Source: Acanthococcus lagerstroemiae (Eukaryota; Arthropoda; Insecta; Hemiptera; Eriococcidae). From it: DNA of 64,000 nt. A program made the translations under genes and the position numbers. Each line of letters starts with the position of its first letter. Positions within the stretch are counted from its first letter, which is position 1. Below are positions 40,501 through 52,500 of this stretch, piece by piece. Below the pieces are notes generated by a model. The model searched no databases, had not been told where the DNA came from, and saw only the letters and a list, made by a program, of their open reading frames with translations. The stretch spans positions 68,826,914-68,890,913 of the forward strand of contig CM063109.1 in assembly GCA_031841125.1 (NCBI GenBank). The letters run 5' to 3'.

Positions 40501-43500
40501 AAATGATGAGATTGCTTATTATTTTTCCTTCATGCGTCATAATAGGCGTACAGTTTAGTGATTGCAGCTTATACGAGACTACAACAGAAGCTTCAACAAT
40601 ACATGCGTGAAAGAAACTCACCATGGTTATTGTTACGAGTTTGGGAAGTCGTATCACAGTGAAATATCTCGAATTTACAGTCAAACCATCATCGAATTCA
40701 ACTTCTGCAAGCTTGAAACCACCACAACCTATATCTTGATTCGGTGATTCAAACCAGTGAAAAGTGTTAAATGTTATAATAAAAAGGCATTTGCGATATT
40801 AAAAGATACAGAAAAATGCAAATTTCGAAGTATGGTACCTGAGGGGAAAGCAGACAGGGAGAACAAAATCGAGGGTTCAGTAGATAGGGAAGTATGGAAA
40901 CAAGCTCGGGAGAGTTCTGCACCACGTCGGTTTCCTGAAGTTGGAAAGACTAGAAAAATGTTTAAGAATTCTGTTTTTCCCATAAAGCCCCTGTTGAAGT
41001 GTTGTATGGGCTCATTTTTAACCCCTCGTTTCGTGAGGTTCTAAAACAGATACGAATAATTGCAAGATATCATTTGTACGTAAAATTTAGTATAGATTCA
41101 TTTTGATACGTACACTTTTGCAGTACGATGCACGGTTGAGTAGTTTTTGAGGAAAAATTAGGGAAGGAAACATTTATGACTCCATAGCGTTCGACGTGGG
41201 ATCTGGGATTGGCAGTGTTTCTTAAAATGTACACTGCAAATGTGGCAAGTGGCACCTTGGCATAAAAATGCAGGGTACATTTAACTAGTATCCGGACTAG
41301 AAATAGCGATCATATCGAGTGTCTCATGCGCACTTGACATAAGTGACAAAAACTTTTTTTTTCAGGAGAGTGATTTGAAAATTATGAATAACGTTGTGTT
41401 ATACACGTGGCTCAGAGGTTTACGCCATCTAGTGGGCTAACAAGGAAGTAATTTGTTATTTGCGAGTGTAGCCCGATAGAGGACATCGAGATCCATAAGA
41501 ATATGTATTAAGCTAATTTTTCGTCAAAATGTCACTTAGGTCAAGTGTGCATGAGACACTCGATATCTGTCCTCATCTTCACTCGGGGCGCCGTTTTAAT
41601 TTCTTTACTCAGTGTTACAAGTAAACTCTCCATTTTAACATCCGAATGAGCGAAAAGGCGAATTTGTATCCGTCTGCAATACAAATTGCAATTACCGAAG
41701 TCGCGGTTATCAAGGGAATTTTCAATTCTGTGTGTGGACTATAATATGTAACGCTGTAAGCAAGGCGATCTCTTCAGACCCGTTCCCCCTTTTTGGAACA
41801 AAATTAAGACGTTAAATTTGTATGCTGAAGATAATCCGCGCGGGTCCACGCGTACACACGCTCACACACATACAAATACGTACATAATCGACTAGAAATT
41901 ATACCGTGTTCAGTCACTGAGCATTTTATATATATTCTCTATAATGCGGCGGCGGTAATGCTTCAGTAGCTTCTTAATTAGCGTGCTACTTTTCCTCAAA
42001 TCCGCGTTGATACGAGCCCAGCACAGACGATATTCCCGCCATCAGGAAACTCCGTCTGTGCACGTGTTTTGACGCGTGCAAACATGCTCGAAAAACGCCC
42101 TGTCAAATCGATTTCGTTCATCCGACTAATTAAAGAAAAATCATCGACATTTTGACTGTGTGCATGAGGAACGGTGTAAAGTTACGACGGAAAAACAAAT
42201 CCGAGTCTACATTTCCGCGTCGTTAATTTCGTCGATTTTCAATTAACCGACTTGGCGGCGCGAACACTTACGACGACACATTATTATTTTTCCACTTTTT
42301 TTTTTTTTTACGTAATATCGTGAACGCAGCATGTAGTGTGACCAAGCTAACCTAATTTTATCTATTATTGACACAGATTTCGGAAAGCATTTTTTTCCTC
42401 TCCTTTTTCGCGCACGAAGAGTATACTTGTATACATCTACAATCGAATTTGCTTTAGTTCACATTTCTATTACACGATGTTCTCGGTTGAGTTGATGTTA
42501 ATGTTACGTTTTATTCGGCCATTTACGAGTATGGATACTTTTTTCTGTATTGTCCGCGAAATCAGTTCTGCAGCTTGTCGAATCGGCAATAGAAATGCTG
42601 CGAACCGAGAGCCCAGCAGAAATGACCAAAAGTATATTTACATTGTTTTATACACGTATAATATAATAATAAATCGCAGAAAGACATGTGCCCTTCCCCA
42701 AGGTACTATACGGACGGAAAACGTGAAATTGAAATCTCGATTCTTAAGATGACATCGAGAAATCATATACAAGGTGTGCCTTGTAACGATATGGCATCCA
42801 TTGGTCTACCTGTGTAGGTATTGACTGAGACGGTATGAGGCTAAAAGACATCGCAGTCGGCCAGATGCATCGAGAGAACTAGCCAAAGAATCGCAGTTCT
42901 CAAAAATTAGGATGAATTTATGTAGTGCTCGAGTTCATATTAACAACTTGAGGGCTCAGTGAGAAAAACAGTAGAGTGACATTTCCGGTTAGCAAATCAG
43001 GGGCATAGCTAGCAGTTTCATTGAAAGGGAGGTTACAGACAACAAATATGCCGACTAAAAACTATCAGTTAACACGTTTAAAAATGTCCCCAATATCCCA
43101 ATCTGATTAAGTACGAGTAGGTAGTTACTACCATTTGTCGAGCAGCGACATCCTCCGTATCCTGTTACGATTTTACGTAGAGTCTGTCTTCTATAAAACA
43201 TGAATGCAAAAAGCAGTGACAGACTATGCCGACCAGCAATGTCACTCGACTAATTCTCACACGAAGCCCTGCAAGTAACCCCCCCCCCTTCTCTCCCATT
43301 TACACCACCGAAGATGAGTGCAACTCCCTGTAAAGTGTGATATCTTCGATTCTTCAAAGAGAGAATACATTTTCGGCTTTTTGTAAATCGAGTGCTCGTA
43401 TCTAATCAATACTCAGATTAAATTTTATAACTTACCATAATGGGGAAGAATTCAGGTATCCGTGTTCTGTAGGTTTCTTGAGTGAATTTCGGTCCCAAGT

Positions 43501-46500
43501 CATCGTTGTCAATGACAGCAATGGCCATTGTAGTTGTAGAATTTCGTTGAGGCGAACCGCGATCCTACAGAGTAACCCGCAGACATTATTAAAAGGACTT
43601 GATTAAAATGAGTTTTCTCCTCTGAAATTGATGAATATTAATACAGTACAGCGAGTATAATTACAGACGACTTTACTATTGTAATATCATTTTGGTTTTT
43701 TCCTTTGTCTCTTTTTTCCTGGACGCTTTTTTCTCTCCATATTTTCTCTACTCTTCCGAATATTACTTGTTCTTAATGGTTCCTAACTAATAAACGAGTC
43801 TAATAATTACTACCAGATAGTGGCGTGTATCCTCCACCCGCGAACCAATGTGAAAAGTAAAGTTTTCAAACTAAAGAACTTTTTTTCTTTTCGACTCAAA
43901 ATTTGGGGAAATTTTGACCCCCTTCCATTGCCAGATCCAGAATGAAAATTTTAAAGCTAGTCACTAACATTTTAGACCCCAGATTCTTTATTTTTCGTTT
44001 TTCATTTGACAAATAAGAATTTGGGCAAAATTTTGTAGATCAACTGCTATTTTACCTAAAAAAAGTGTTGTTTACTCATTCCTCCTCCTTCCAGGAAAAC
44101 TTCCTATTTGCGCTATTGCTGTCAAATAGGAATCGTGAAGATATAGCCAGACCAATCGAATACTCCTAAAAAATTCGTTGAAACTTTTGAAACTTTTCCT
44201 GCCTACTTTAACATTCATTCAAATTCAATTAGGACTAATCTGAACTCCAACAAATCTTGTTCAAATCTGTTTTGAGTGCATAAAACTTAAGACTTTTTGA
44301 GACTCATCAGAATCTGCTGAAACTTCTCTAAAACTTATTTGAGGTCTGCTAGAACTCTGGACTACGTATTCAGTCTTTTCAACTTTTTATATGCATATTC
44401 TGTTCGTACGTATTTTTTGCAACTCTACAGTTGTATTCAAATTCATTCAAATCAATCATGATGCCCCCCCCCCGTCCTCAAAAAAACTAGCGATATTTTC
44501 ACTCATCAAGGCTCATAAAAACTTTAATGAAACTTGATTCGACTTTAATACGTTTTCTTATACTGCTGAAACTGTTGAAATTCATTCAAATTCAGCTAGC
44601 GTGAATTCAGATTCGCATCAGAATCACTAACGATGGCTTAAGTCAAAACCTATGCAACAATCTCGCTTTTGGGTGGATAGATGGTTCTGCTGTCCCCCTA
44701 GAAAAAAGTGAGAAGGTTCTGCTGGAGATTCTTGATGTATAAAAAATACCGAACGTTTCTGGGAAGACTCTCTCATAAAAAATATCGGACAGTTCTACGT
44801 GGACTCGCCGGAAAAATTTCAGACGATTTAGCTGAGACACCTTGTCTACAGAAAATTTTCGCGAATCTGATCGATTCCCCTCAAAAAAAAAAAAGTCAGA
44901 CAATTCTACTTGGCTCCATTATTGCAAAAGAAGGTTCTCTGTACAAGTATTGACTTTTTTTTCCTTGTTGAAGGCTTGGTGTAGCCTTTATTTATTCCAA
45001 ACATTATCAATATTTTTCCTTACTTATGTGCATCTAGGTTTTTCTTGTATTTTGAAGTTGTTCCAAACTTGTTCAAGACTCTTCGGAACTCCTTCACGTG
45101 GGCTTAACCCTCTTTCAGCTCTTTAAAACTTGTACGACTTTTTCAGACATTAAGACCCAAAGATTGTTACACAGATTTCAGGAAGTCGTGAAAGATTTTT
45201 GTATAAGTGTCGAAGAGTCTGAAAAAGTCTCCGTAGAGCCTAGAATAGTCGCAAGTCTGAAAAAACCTCAAATAAGTATGGAGGAATCTCGAAAAGTCAT
45301 AAATAAGGAAGGTAAAAAGCCTCAATGAGTTTTAAAGGATTTTAAATGTGTCTGTATATGAGTATTAAGTATTGAACAAAACTGAAATCGTCCTAAACAG
45401 ATCTGAAATAGGTTTAAAAGTTACTGAGTGAGTCTGAAGGAAGTGTTATGGAGCCTAAAAAAATTGCTGTCTGGAAAAGTCCTAATAAGTTTTAAAGAAA
45501 GTTGTTAAACAGTTCTAAGATCTCAGAAAGTCGTGAAAGAGTTTTGTATAAGTGTCGAAGAGTCTGAAAAAGTCTAAATAAGTATGGAGGAGTCTCGAAA
45601 AGTCATAAATAAGGAAGGTAAAACGCCTCAATGAGTTTCAAAGGAATGTCTGGAGTAGTGTTACAGGGTTTTTAACAATGATACTTAAGCATTTGGAAAT
45701 GCTTAAAACCCTGATATGAAAGTCTTAATGAAGATTTGAAGACACATAAACGAATTTGAAAACCTTACAGATTTTTGATTAGAACTATCGTCTTGCGCAT
45801 ACAATATTCAGATCCCATCAAAGTTTCAGTTTGTGAGGCGAAACTAAAATAACTAGTATTTTTCATTGAAATTTATCATCAATTTTCATTCTCAAATGCA
45901 GTGTTTTAATTGTGTAGCCTTTGCCCGAACCCAATAAATTTATACTGATCGGATGAGACACCTCGCCGAATTCCTGATGTATTTGAATGAGCGTACAGGA
46001 CAAAGATTTTCGAGTTCCTAATTTTTAAAATCTTGTATGTCAAAAGGTTGGCATCTCGTAAGAGACCTACTGTTACTGGAGTACTCTTCCTTACAGAGCA
46101 ATAGCTGTCGAACAATTAAAATACATTACTATATGAAACAGATTTACCCTGTAAATAAGTACTCACCGAGGCCAAAATCGTCAATAAAAAATTGGTGTCC
46201 CCGGCGTCGTAGTCCAATGGGTTACGCAGCAGCAATGACGCTGGATTGTTATCCTCCAGCGAAAACTTCCCTCTTTCATTGCCTCCAACGATCGAGTAGT
46301 GTACATCTGAGTTAGGAGTATTAGGTTTGTCGTTATCTTTCGCCAGTATATCGCTAAATATAGTGGAGCCTGTTAAGAAAAATATCAAGTTTATTGGACT
46401 ACTCGTGTAGGTTTACACAAACTGAACTGTTATGGGTACTGAACGGTATCATCGAAGTCCAGGAAACCGGTTGACCGGTTCATGGACTAATCTATATCAC

Positions 46501-49500
46501 TGTAGCAGTCAAACATAACGAACACGCTTGCTTACCTGTGGCTGTAATTTCGTCAACGGTAACTGTGTAAGGTGCATCGATAAATACAGGAGCATTATCA
46601 TTTATGTCTTCGACGTATACGCTGACAGACAGGTACGAAGATATCTGTAAATAATTTTTGCTCACGTTACAGACGAATTCCAGGGTACAATATAACGTTG
46701 AATTCCATCCTAAGAGTATCTAATAACGAAATTTTTAAACATTTTGAATAATGTTAGGGTACCCCTCCCCCGAGGTTAAAAGTTTAACATGGAATTTACC
46801 TGAGGATTTATCATAAACGCTTCATCGTCTAAAACAACCAATATGTCGTACAAGTAGAAAATCTTCTGAGCAAAAATTATGAGAAAAAAAAAGAAGTTCT
46901 TTGGTTCAAAATTGAATTCCTGGTGAGTGTTTGAAATTGAGGTGCTGAAAAGCTCAACTTTGATAAAAATAAATTATACAAGAATGCAGCAAGTGAACTT
47001 TCCTGGTCTCATTTTTTATTCTGATTCCGAATACGTGCTTTACATAGCTTCTCCATTTACCGATTCTCATAACTAACCTACAAAATTGCAAAACTAATCA
47101 TACTTGAGCAGAATTATTCTGAATGAAACTAGAAAGATACTCAGAATTGGGCTCTTCGTCTCGAATAATGATCCAAAAACTCCATAATAATGATAAACTT
47201 ATGAAGAATAGTGGGGGGGGGGGGTGTAAATGCGAGCCGAAATGTTCGATGTTTAGTACGTACCTCGTAAGTACAATATCTTTAGTTTTCAATGTAATGG
47301 GCACTATAGAGATAAATAATTACTAAGAAACTGAATAAATTACCTAGCTATATATGCTTTGCATGAATTGTAAATTACCTACCTACCTTACATAATTTAT
47401 GCAATGGTAATATATCCGGTAATTAATTTAAATTGCGGTTATTATCTATCCCTATTTATAATACCCGTTTCACGAATGACTGAGGGTACCTATGTTATTG
47501 GATTTGCGCGCTACCAATTATCAACCACTTCTGCTCGCAGTCTTAACCCCTACCTGAACATTCATCGTCACTTTATTCTGATTACGAAAGTTTTGTATCA
47601 ATATTCGCGAAAAAGCACCTCCAGTTTTATTGAGAATAATTCTACTCAAGTATCATGATTTTTGGAATTTTAAAGATCAGTTATGAAAAAACGGTGAATG
47701 AAGAGCTATTTACAGCACAACATAACGACAAAGTCCAGGGTTGTTTTTTTCTTTTTAATTACTGAGAATATTTTGTACTTTTAGTACATTTCGGTTGTAT
47801 TCACCTTATCTTCTTCTATATAAAGACGAATTTAGACCATGAAGTGTTTTCTTACAAATCATTGGGTAAATTCTATGCTGCCTTGAAATTATTCACAATG
47901 TCTGAAAGTTTGGTAATGTTACTTTCATAGGATAAGGAAAAACTTTAGGGGACGACCAGTTTTAATTTCGATTTTTTTTTTTTAAATAAGACACACCTTG
48001 ATATGTGGTGATGGTTATAGTGTTTATAGATACTTATTTTTGATACCTCGGGAATCCCTAGAATTTTTAGGGTCTAAGATAACATTCGAGAGGAAGTGGT
48101 TCGTGTAACCTTTTCTCGCGATCCCGATGCGCTAAAACCCGGTTATCCTTTTGTAACCCTTCGATTACCCGGAGTAACTGAAGGGTTTCTGAGGGTAACT
48201 TACGGGTAACTACAGGGCTACATGGGTAACTAGAGGGTTATCAGTGACGTCAGAATAGGGGGGAATTTATCATTGATTAATGCACGTTTTAGTCTCCTAC
48301 GGATGAATTTGGGGGAAATTTACTTGGAAAACAAGTTGAAAAATGAATTTAGAGAAATCCTATGTTCGAGACGTTTGAAGTTACCATCCCTCCGGTGGAG
48401 CCATTGGTATGTGGATTAAAACCAAGGTAATCGCGAATAAATTATGGATTCAACGTGTCTACGAACTACGTACAAAAATTTTGGATGCCTATTATATGGT
48501 ATTATTTTAACGCAATCTAGCCAGAAGGATCTTAGTTAATGAGAACTGTACCCTGATGATTGAGTAAAGTTCTTCAATGGACCGCACAATGAAAAATACA
48601 GCTAGAAGTGAAAGGCTCTTTTTATTAAGTTTTAGTATCTATTCACTTGAATAGCGCAGAAACAAAATGGACTCGAAAAATACTAACCGAACTTGGAAAA
48701 TCGAACGAAATGTTGAGGTAGATTTTTTTGGGTCAGTGTGTTCAAAAATATAATTAGATATTTTTCGAATGCCCAACTCTTGCTTCAAGAATTCAAATGT
48801 GACTTCGTGGGCAGTATCGAATCTTCTTGGCAAATTGAATAAATTATTAAAATTGGGGGATATTAGACTGCTGATTCCGGAAACTTTATCGGATTGTTAA
48901 TCTGACTCTGATTTTGATCATATAATCTAAATTTCATCTTTCAAACAAACAAGCACTCAATTTCTACAATTAATTTAAAAAATTGTCGGAATATGTACTT
49001 TTCGGTTCATTGAGTTCAAAAGTTCGGATCCCGTGATGAAAACTTGGATTTTTTTATTTTGACGTACAAAATAATTCCTGACGTATGTCGATGAAAAACC
49101 TGAGTCAAGTGGATAGTCAGATACTACAAATCCGCACTTGAAAAATTCCAGAACGCTTGTCACCTTTCAATAATAAAATTTCAGTTTCAGGGACGAAAGT
49201 TGAAGCCAAATGCTTCGGTGAAATGCTCAAATTCTGCGACTCAAAAAACCCTCAGTTTGGTGCCTTGTTCAGTTTTCTCAAGTCGACTGAATTGACCCTC
49301 TTTTAAGTATGATATTTTAATTTAGGGACTAAGATTGAAACCGAATCAACAACTTGAAAAGCTCTTAACTCCGCCGCTTTGTTCAACTATCCGAATCTAG
49401 TCAATATTTAGCCCTCTCACGAATGTAGTAGAATTTAAACGTCGGAGGCTAAAACGAGGACTGAATGGTGAATTTAATATGATTGAACTCAGTAATTCGG

Positions 49501-52500
49501 AAACCCCCTGGTCCGGTACTTTGTTCGATTCTTCCTCAGTTAATTTAAGTCCTTAGAAGGAAGAATATTCGAATTTGGAGGGACCTAAATAGAAGTCAGA
49601 TTAAAATTGATTGGATTTCGCAAAACAGTAACTCAGAGAACTTATTCAGATATGTACTTTTTTGATACGCTTCTATTGGAAATTCTAGTCGAAGGTCCCT
49701 GCCATATTTTCTCGGGGAGAGGAATTTTTTCACCCCGCAATAAACTAGACCTTAGCACTTGAAGGTCTGCATCGGCTCCACGTTAATCCGTCACATGAGG
49801 GATTCTCGTGCCACATCCTGTATGTAGCACAACCTCTCACCCGTTTCCAGTTGATACATCCTCTCAGTTCGTTTTGAACTAACACTCACGTACACTAACA
49901 CATATGTGATCTTGATAAGTATAGGACCATTGTCATCTGATGCTGGACAGACTGTAATTTGACTAAATCAACGGATCTCGATATAGAGTAGTAATATAGG
50001 TAGTCCGAAAACAATCCTCACAAAAGTATTCCATTTAAGAGGCCACTTATCGTGTCGGTCCGAGTCTTTCATTTCCGAACGAAGTCGCGTCAATACCGAC
50101 GTGATGTTTTTCTAACGAAGCATCAATTGTCGCCCGATCATTCCAGTTTATACGATCGTATTCATCTGATGGTCAAAAATGCGGAAATTGCTGCTTCTTT
50201 CTCGCTTGATTTCAATTGTGTAATCTTGAAACACGACGTCGACGAATTTGATGTGTTCGATTTAGGTGTGTAAGATTGAGTTATACTTTTTTTTCCTTTT
50301 TTTTTTTCTTCTCTTGTAAACGATACGATGCATGTCATTACACACTCACTCCTATACAGAAAAAAAAGATGAGCGGTAGACCATGAAGAACAAGACTGTC
50401 AAGACTTGACTGGCCACGAATTTGCATGATAAAACGGTACCGGTACATTATGGCAAGTGGCATACGCGTGAGTTACTTCCAGAACATCATTTCCACCAAG
50501 AATCTCATCGAATAAATCATCAATCATCGGGCAGCGGGATTGAAGAGGTGTGAAGTTGGCGAGCATTTGGAATATTTTGGAAACTGAGAGACCGAGTAAG
50601 CGGGTGTTTTTTTACCTACGGGCACTCACCGTGTCGTCGCCGTCGTCGTAATCGCAGACCATTCGAAACTTGAGTACACTTTGCGGAGTAGGGCCATCGA
50701 CCAGTGTTTCTAGTGGTTTGGCCAATCGCACTGAGACTACGCTACGATTTACGGCCCGGAATTTGAAGTAGTCAACGTCTTCGGCCTGGAATAAAGTCAT
50801 GATTGCAGTATTAATGCGTTTATAATGATATTAATTGGTGCAAGATGACCGGTAAAGTATTCAGGCCCAGCTGGCGGGTTTTGGGATGGTTCAAACGGAA
50901 AGTCAGTTCTGAGATGGAAGGTGTCTGAGGACTTCAGTTTTGTGTATAGAATTTCATGTGTTCGGTTAGGCCAAGTCCACTGTACAGTATATTACATGGA
51001 TTAGTTGTAGAATGCCTTCTGTTCTGTTGGGTCGAGATCACTGATGTGTTACAGATTATGTGGATTTAGGTGTAATATTTGAAAAACTGTTTTTCCAAAA
51101 TGGCCTAGTTCCATCTAAAGTTTTAGATATTTTCAGTATAGTAAATAATTTCAAAGACAGGAAGTTCCGGTCTTAAGAATGGCGTTTTTGACATTAATAT
51201 TTGTAAATAGTGATTTTCGGAGTTGTACCATTTTCGGCAATAAAAAAAAAAACTATTTTCGGCTTTAAAAATATTAAAATTTTAATTTTATTTTCAGTCT
51301 GAGGGTACGTTTTGGGTTTCCAACAATGTTGACAATCTTAGGGAATAGGAGGGCATTGTCTCCAAAAATTTCTAACTTATTTCTCCTGTATGGTACTTTT
51401 AAGGTGTTATCTAGAAAAATTTGTAGCAAACAAAATTTTTTTCTCTTGTGTTTTGTGAACGAGTAAAAAAATGGTTGCACCCTTCCCCCCCCCCCTAGTA
51501 AAAAATTAGCTATCGCTATCGTTGGTTTTCTCCGCCTTCTTTTCTAATAAATTCTTTGTTTCTTAGTCAAATTTTAAGAAAATGTTGCTCATTTCAACTC
51601 ACTATACATTTATTCTTTTCTTCTGTTAAAGGATTGTCCTTTATGCTATTTGAAAATATGTTAGCCGCTGCTTTACCTTTTCTGGTCAATTTCTGTCTAA
51701 TATGTTAATCGTTTTGCAATAAGAAAGGGGGAAAAATGATGATAAATTTCAAATCAACAGTTGTCAATTCAGGTACGTACTTAAAAGAACTTATTTAATC
51801 TTTTTACTTTTCTTTATTTTTCTTTCAATCTTTATTTTTTTACCGAATGGAAAAACTTGGGCCGGAAATATAAAAGAATGCTGCTGCCATAAGAATGAGA
51901 AATTTCAAATTTTCAATATTTGAACGAGGAAAGGCTTTTAGGATTTCCTGAGTGTAAAGTCATTTTTGGCGGAAAAAATACCTGTTCCGAGGTTGAGAAG
52001 CTTTCTCAGCCCCAAAAAGCCTTTTTGGCGCTGGAAGACGCATTTTCGGTGCTATTTTCAGCAATAATGTCCGTTTCGGCATTTTTCGGCCAAAATAAAA
52101 ATTCGCTAGACCATGAAACGCGTGCATAGAAAAGTGTCTTAATCAGAAGACATTTATCTATAGACAAAATAAGGTCCAGGGTCTTAATAAAAACTTTCCG
52201 TCTCTGCATATTATTATTTTAGAGTCATATGTGAGAAACTTCACTTTAGCTGACTCAATAATAGCAACGAAAAACGTCTCAGCTTTCTAAAGCTCAAGAC
52301 CCTCAAAACAATGGTGGTGATCCTGGAAAATTTTCTGCGAATCTCCCTTCCTCCTCCATTAAAGAAATTGAAGAATTCGATGGCGTTTTCCTCCCTCACT
52401 TGTCAAAAAATAATAACAAATTTGTTTCAAAGGCGATTTTTTAACCAAAAAATGTAGTTTTTTGGGCCAAAAATCTTAATTTGTAAGGTAAAAAACAGTA

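Larger units (their letters stand above)
21371..43435. other. 22-kb Cad99C intron
   Basis: Apart from the elements listed separately (RTE LINE 27270-29920, repeat 27141-27250, SINE 34625-34837, hAT elements around 35406-37059, Tc1-like MITE 41315-41563), it contains degenerate 11-bp repeats at 22540-22930 and 38500-38990, and poly-T at 22983-23008. Repeat-poor blocks with more CpG and higher complexity lie near 26200-27100, 37100-38120 and 41700-42760. 23010-26200 and 30000-34600 show no recognisable genes beyond AT-rich sequence, an (AAT)n at 30424-30443 and a hairpin at 32039-32110. Confidence 0.6.
43565..46166. repeat. Intron with minisatellite and degenerate 11-bp repeats
   Basis: 44160-44640 and 45000-45130 hold minus-oriented AGTCTTAAA-type repeats; 45170-45740 holds plus-oriented ones. 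Between them, 44700-44960 is a degenerate ~38-bp minisatellite. No exon other than the flanking Cad99C exons. Confidence 0.55.

Noticed and set aside
42998..43020. hAT-like terminus CAGGGGCATAGCTAGCAG
   Set aside because: No matching opposite end or flank duplication found; the same holds for similar ends at 5151, 24265 and 54176.
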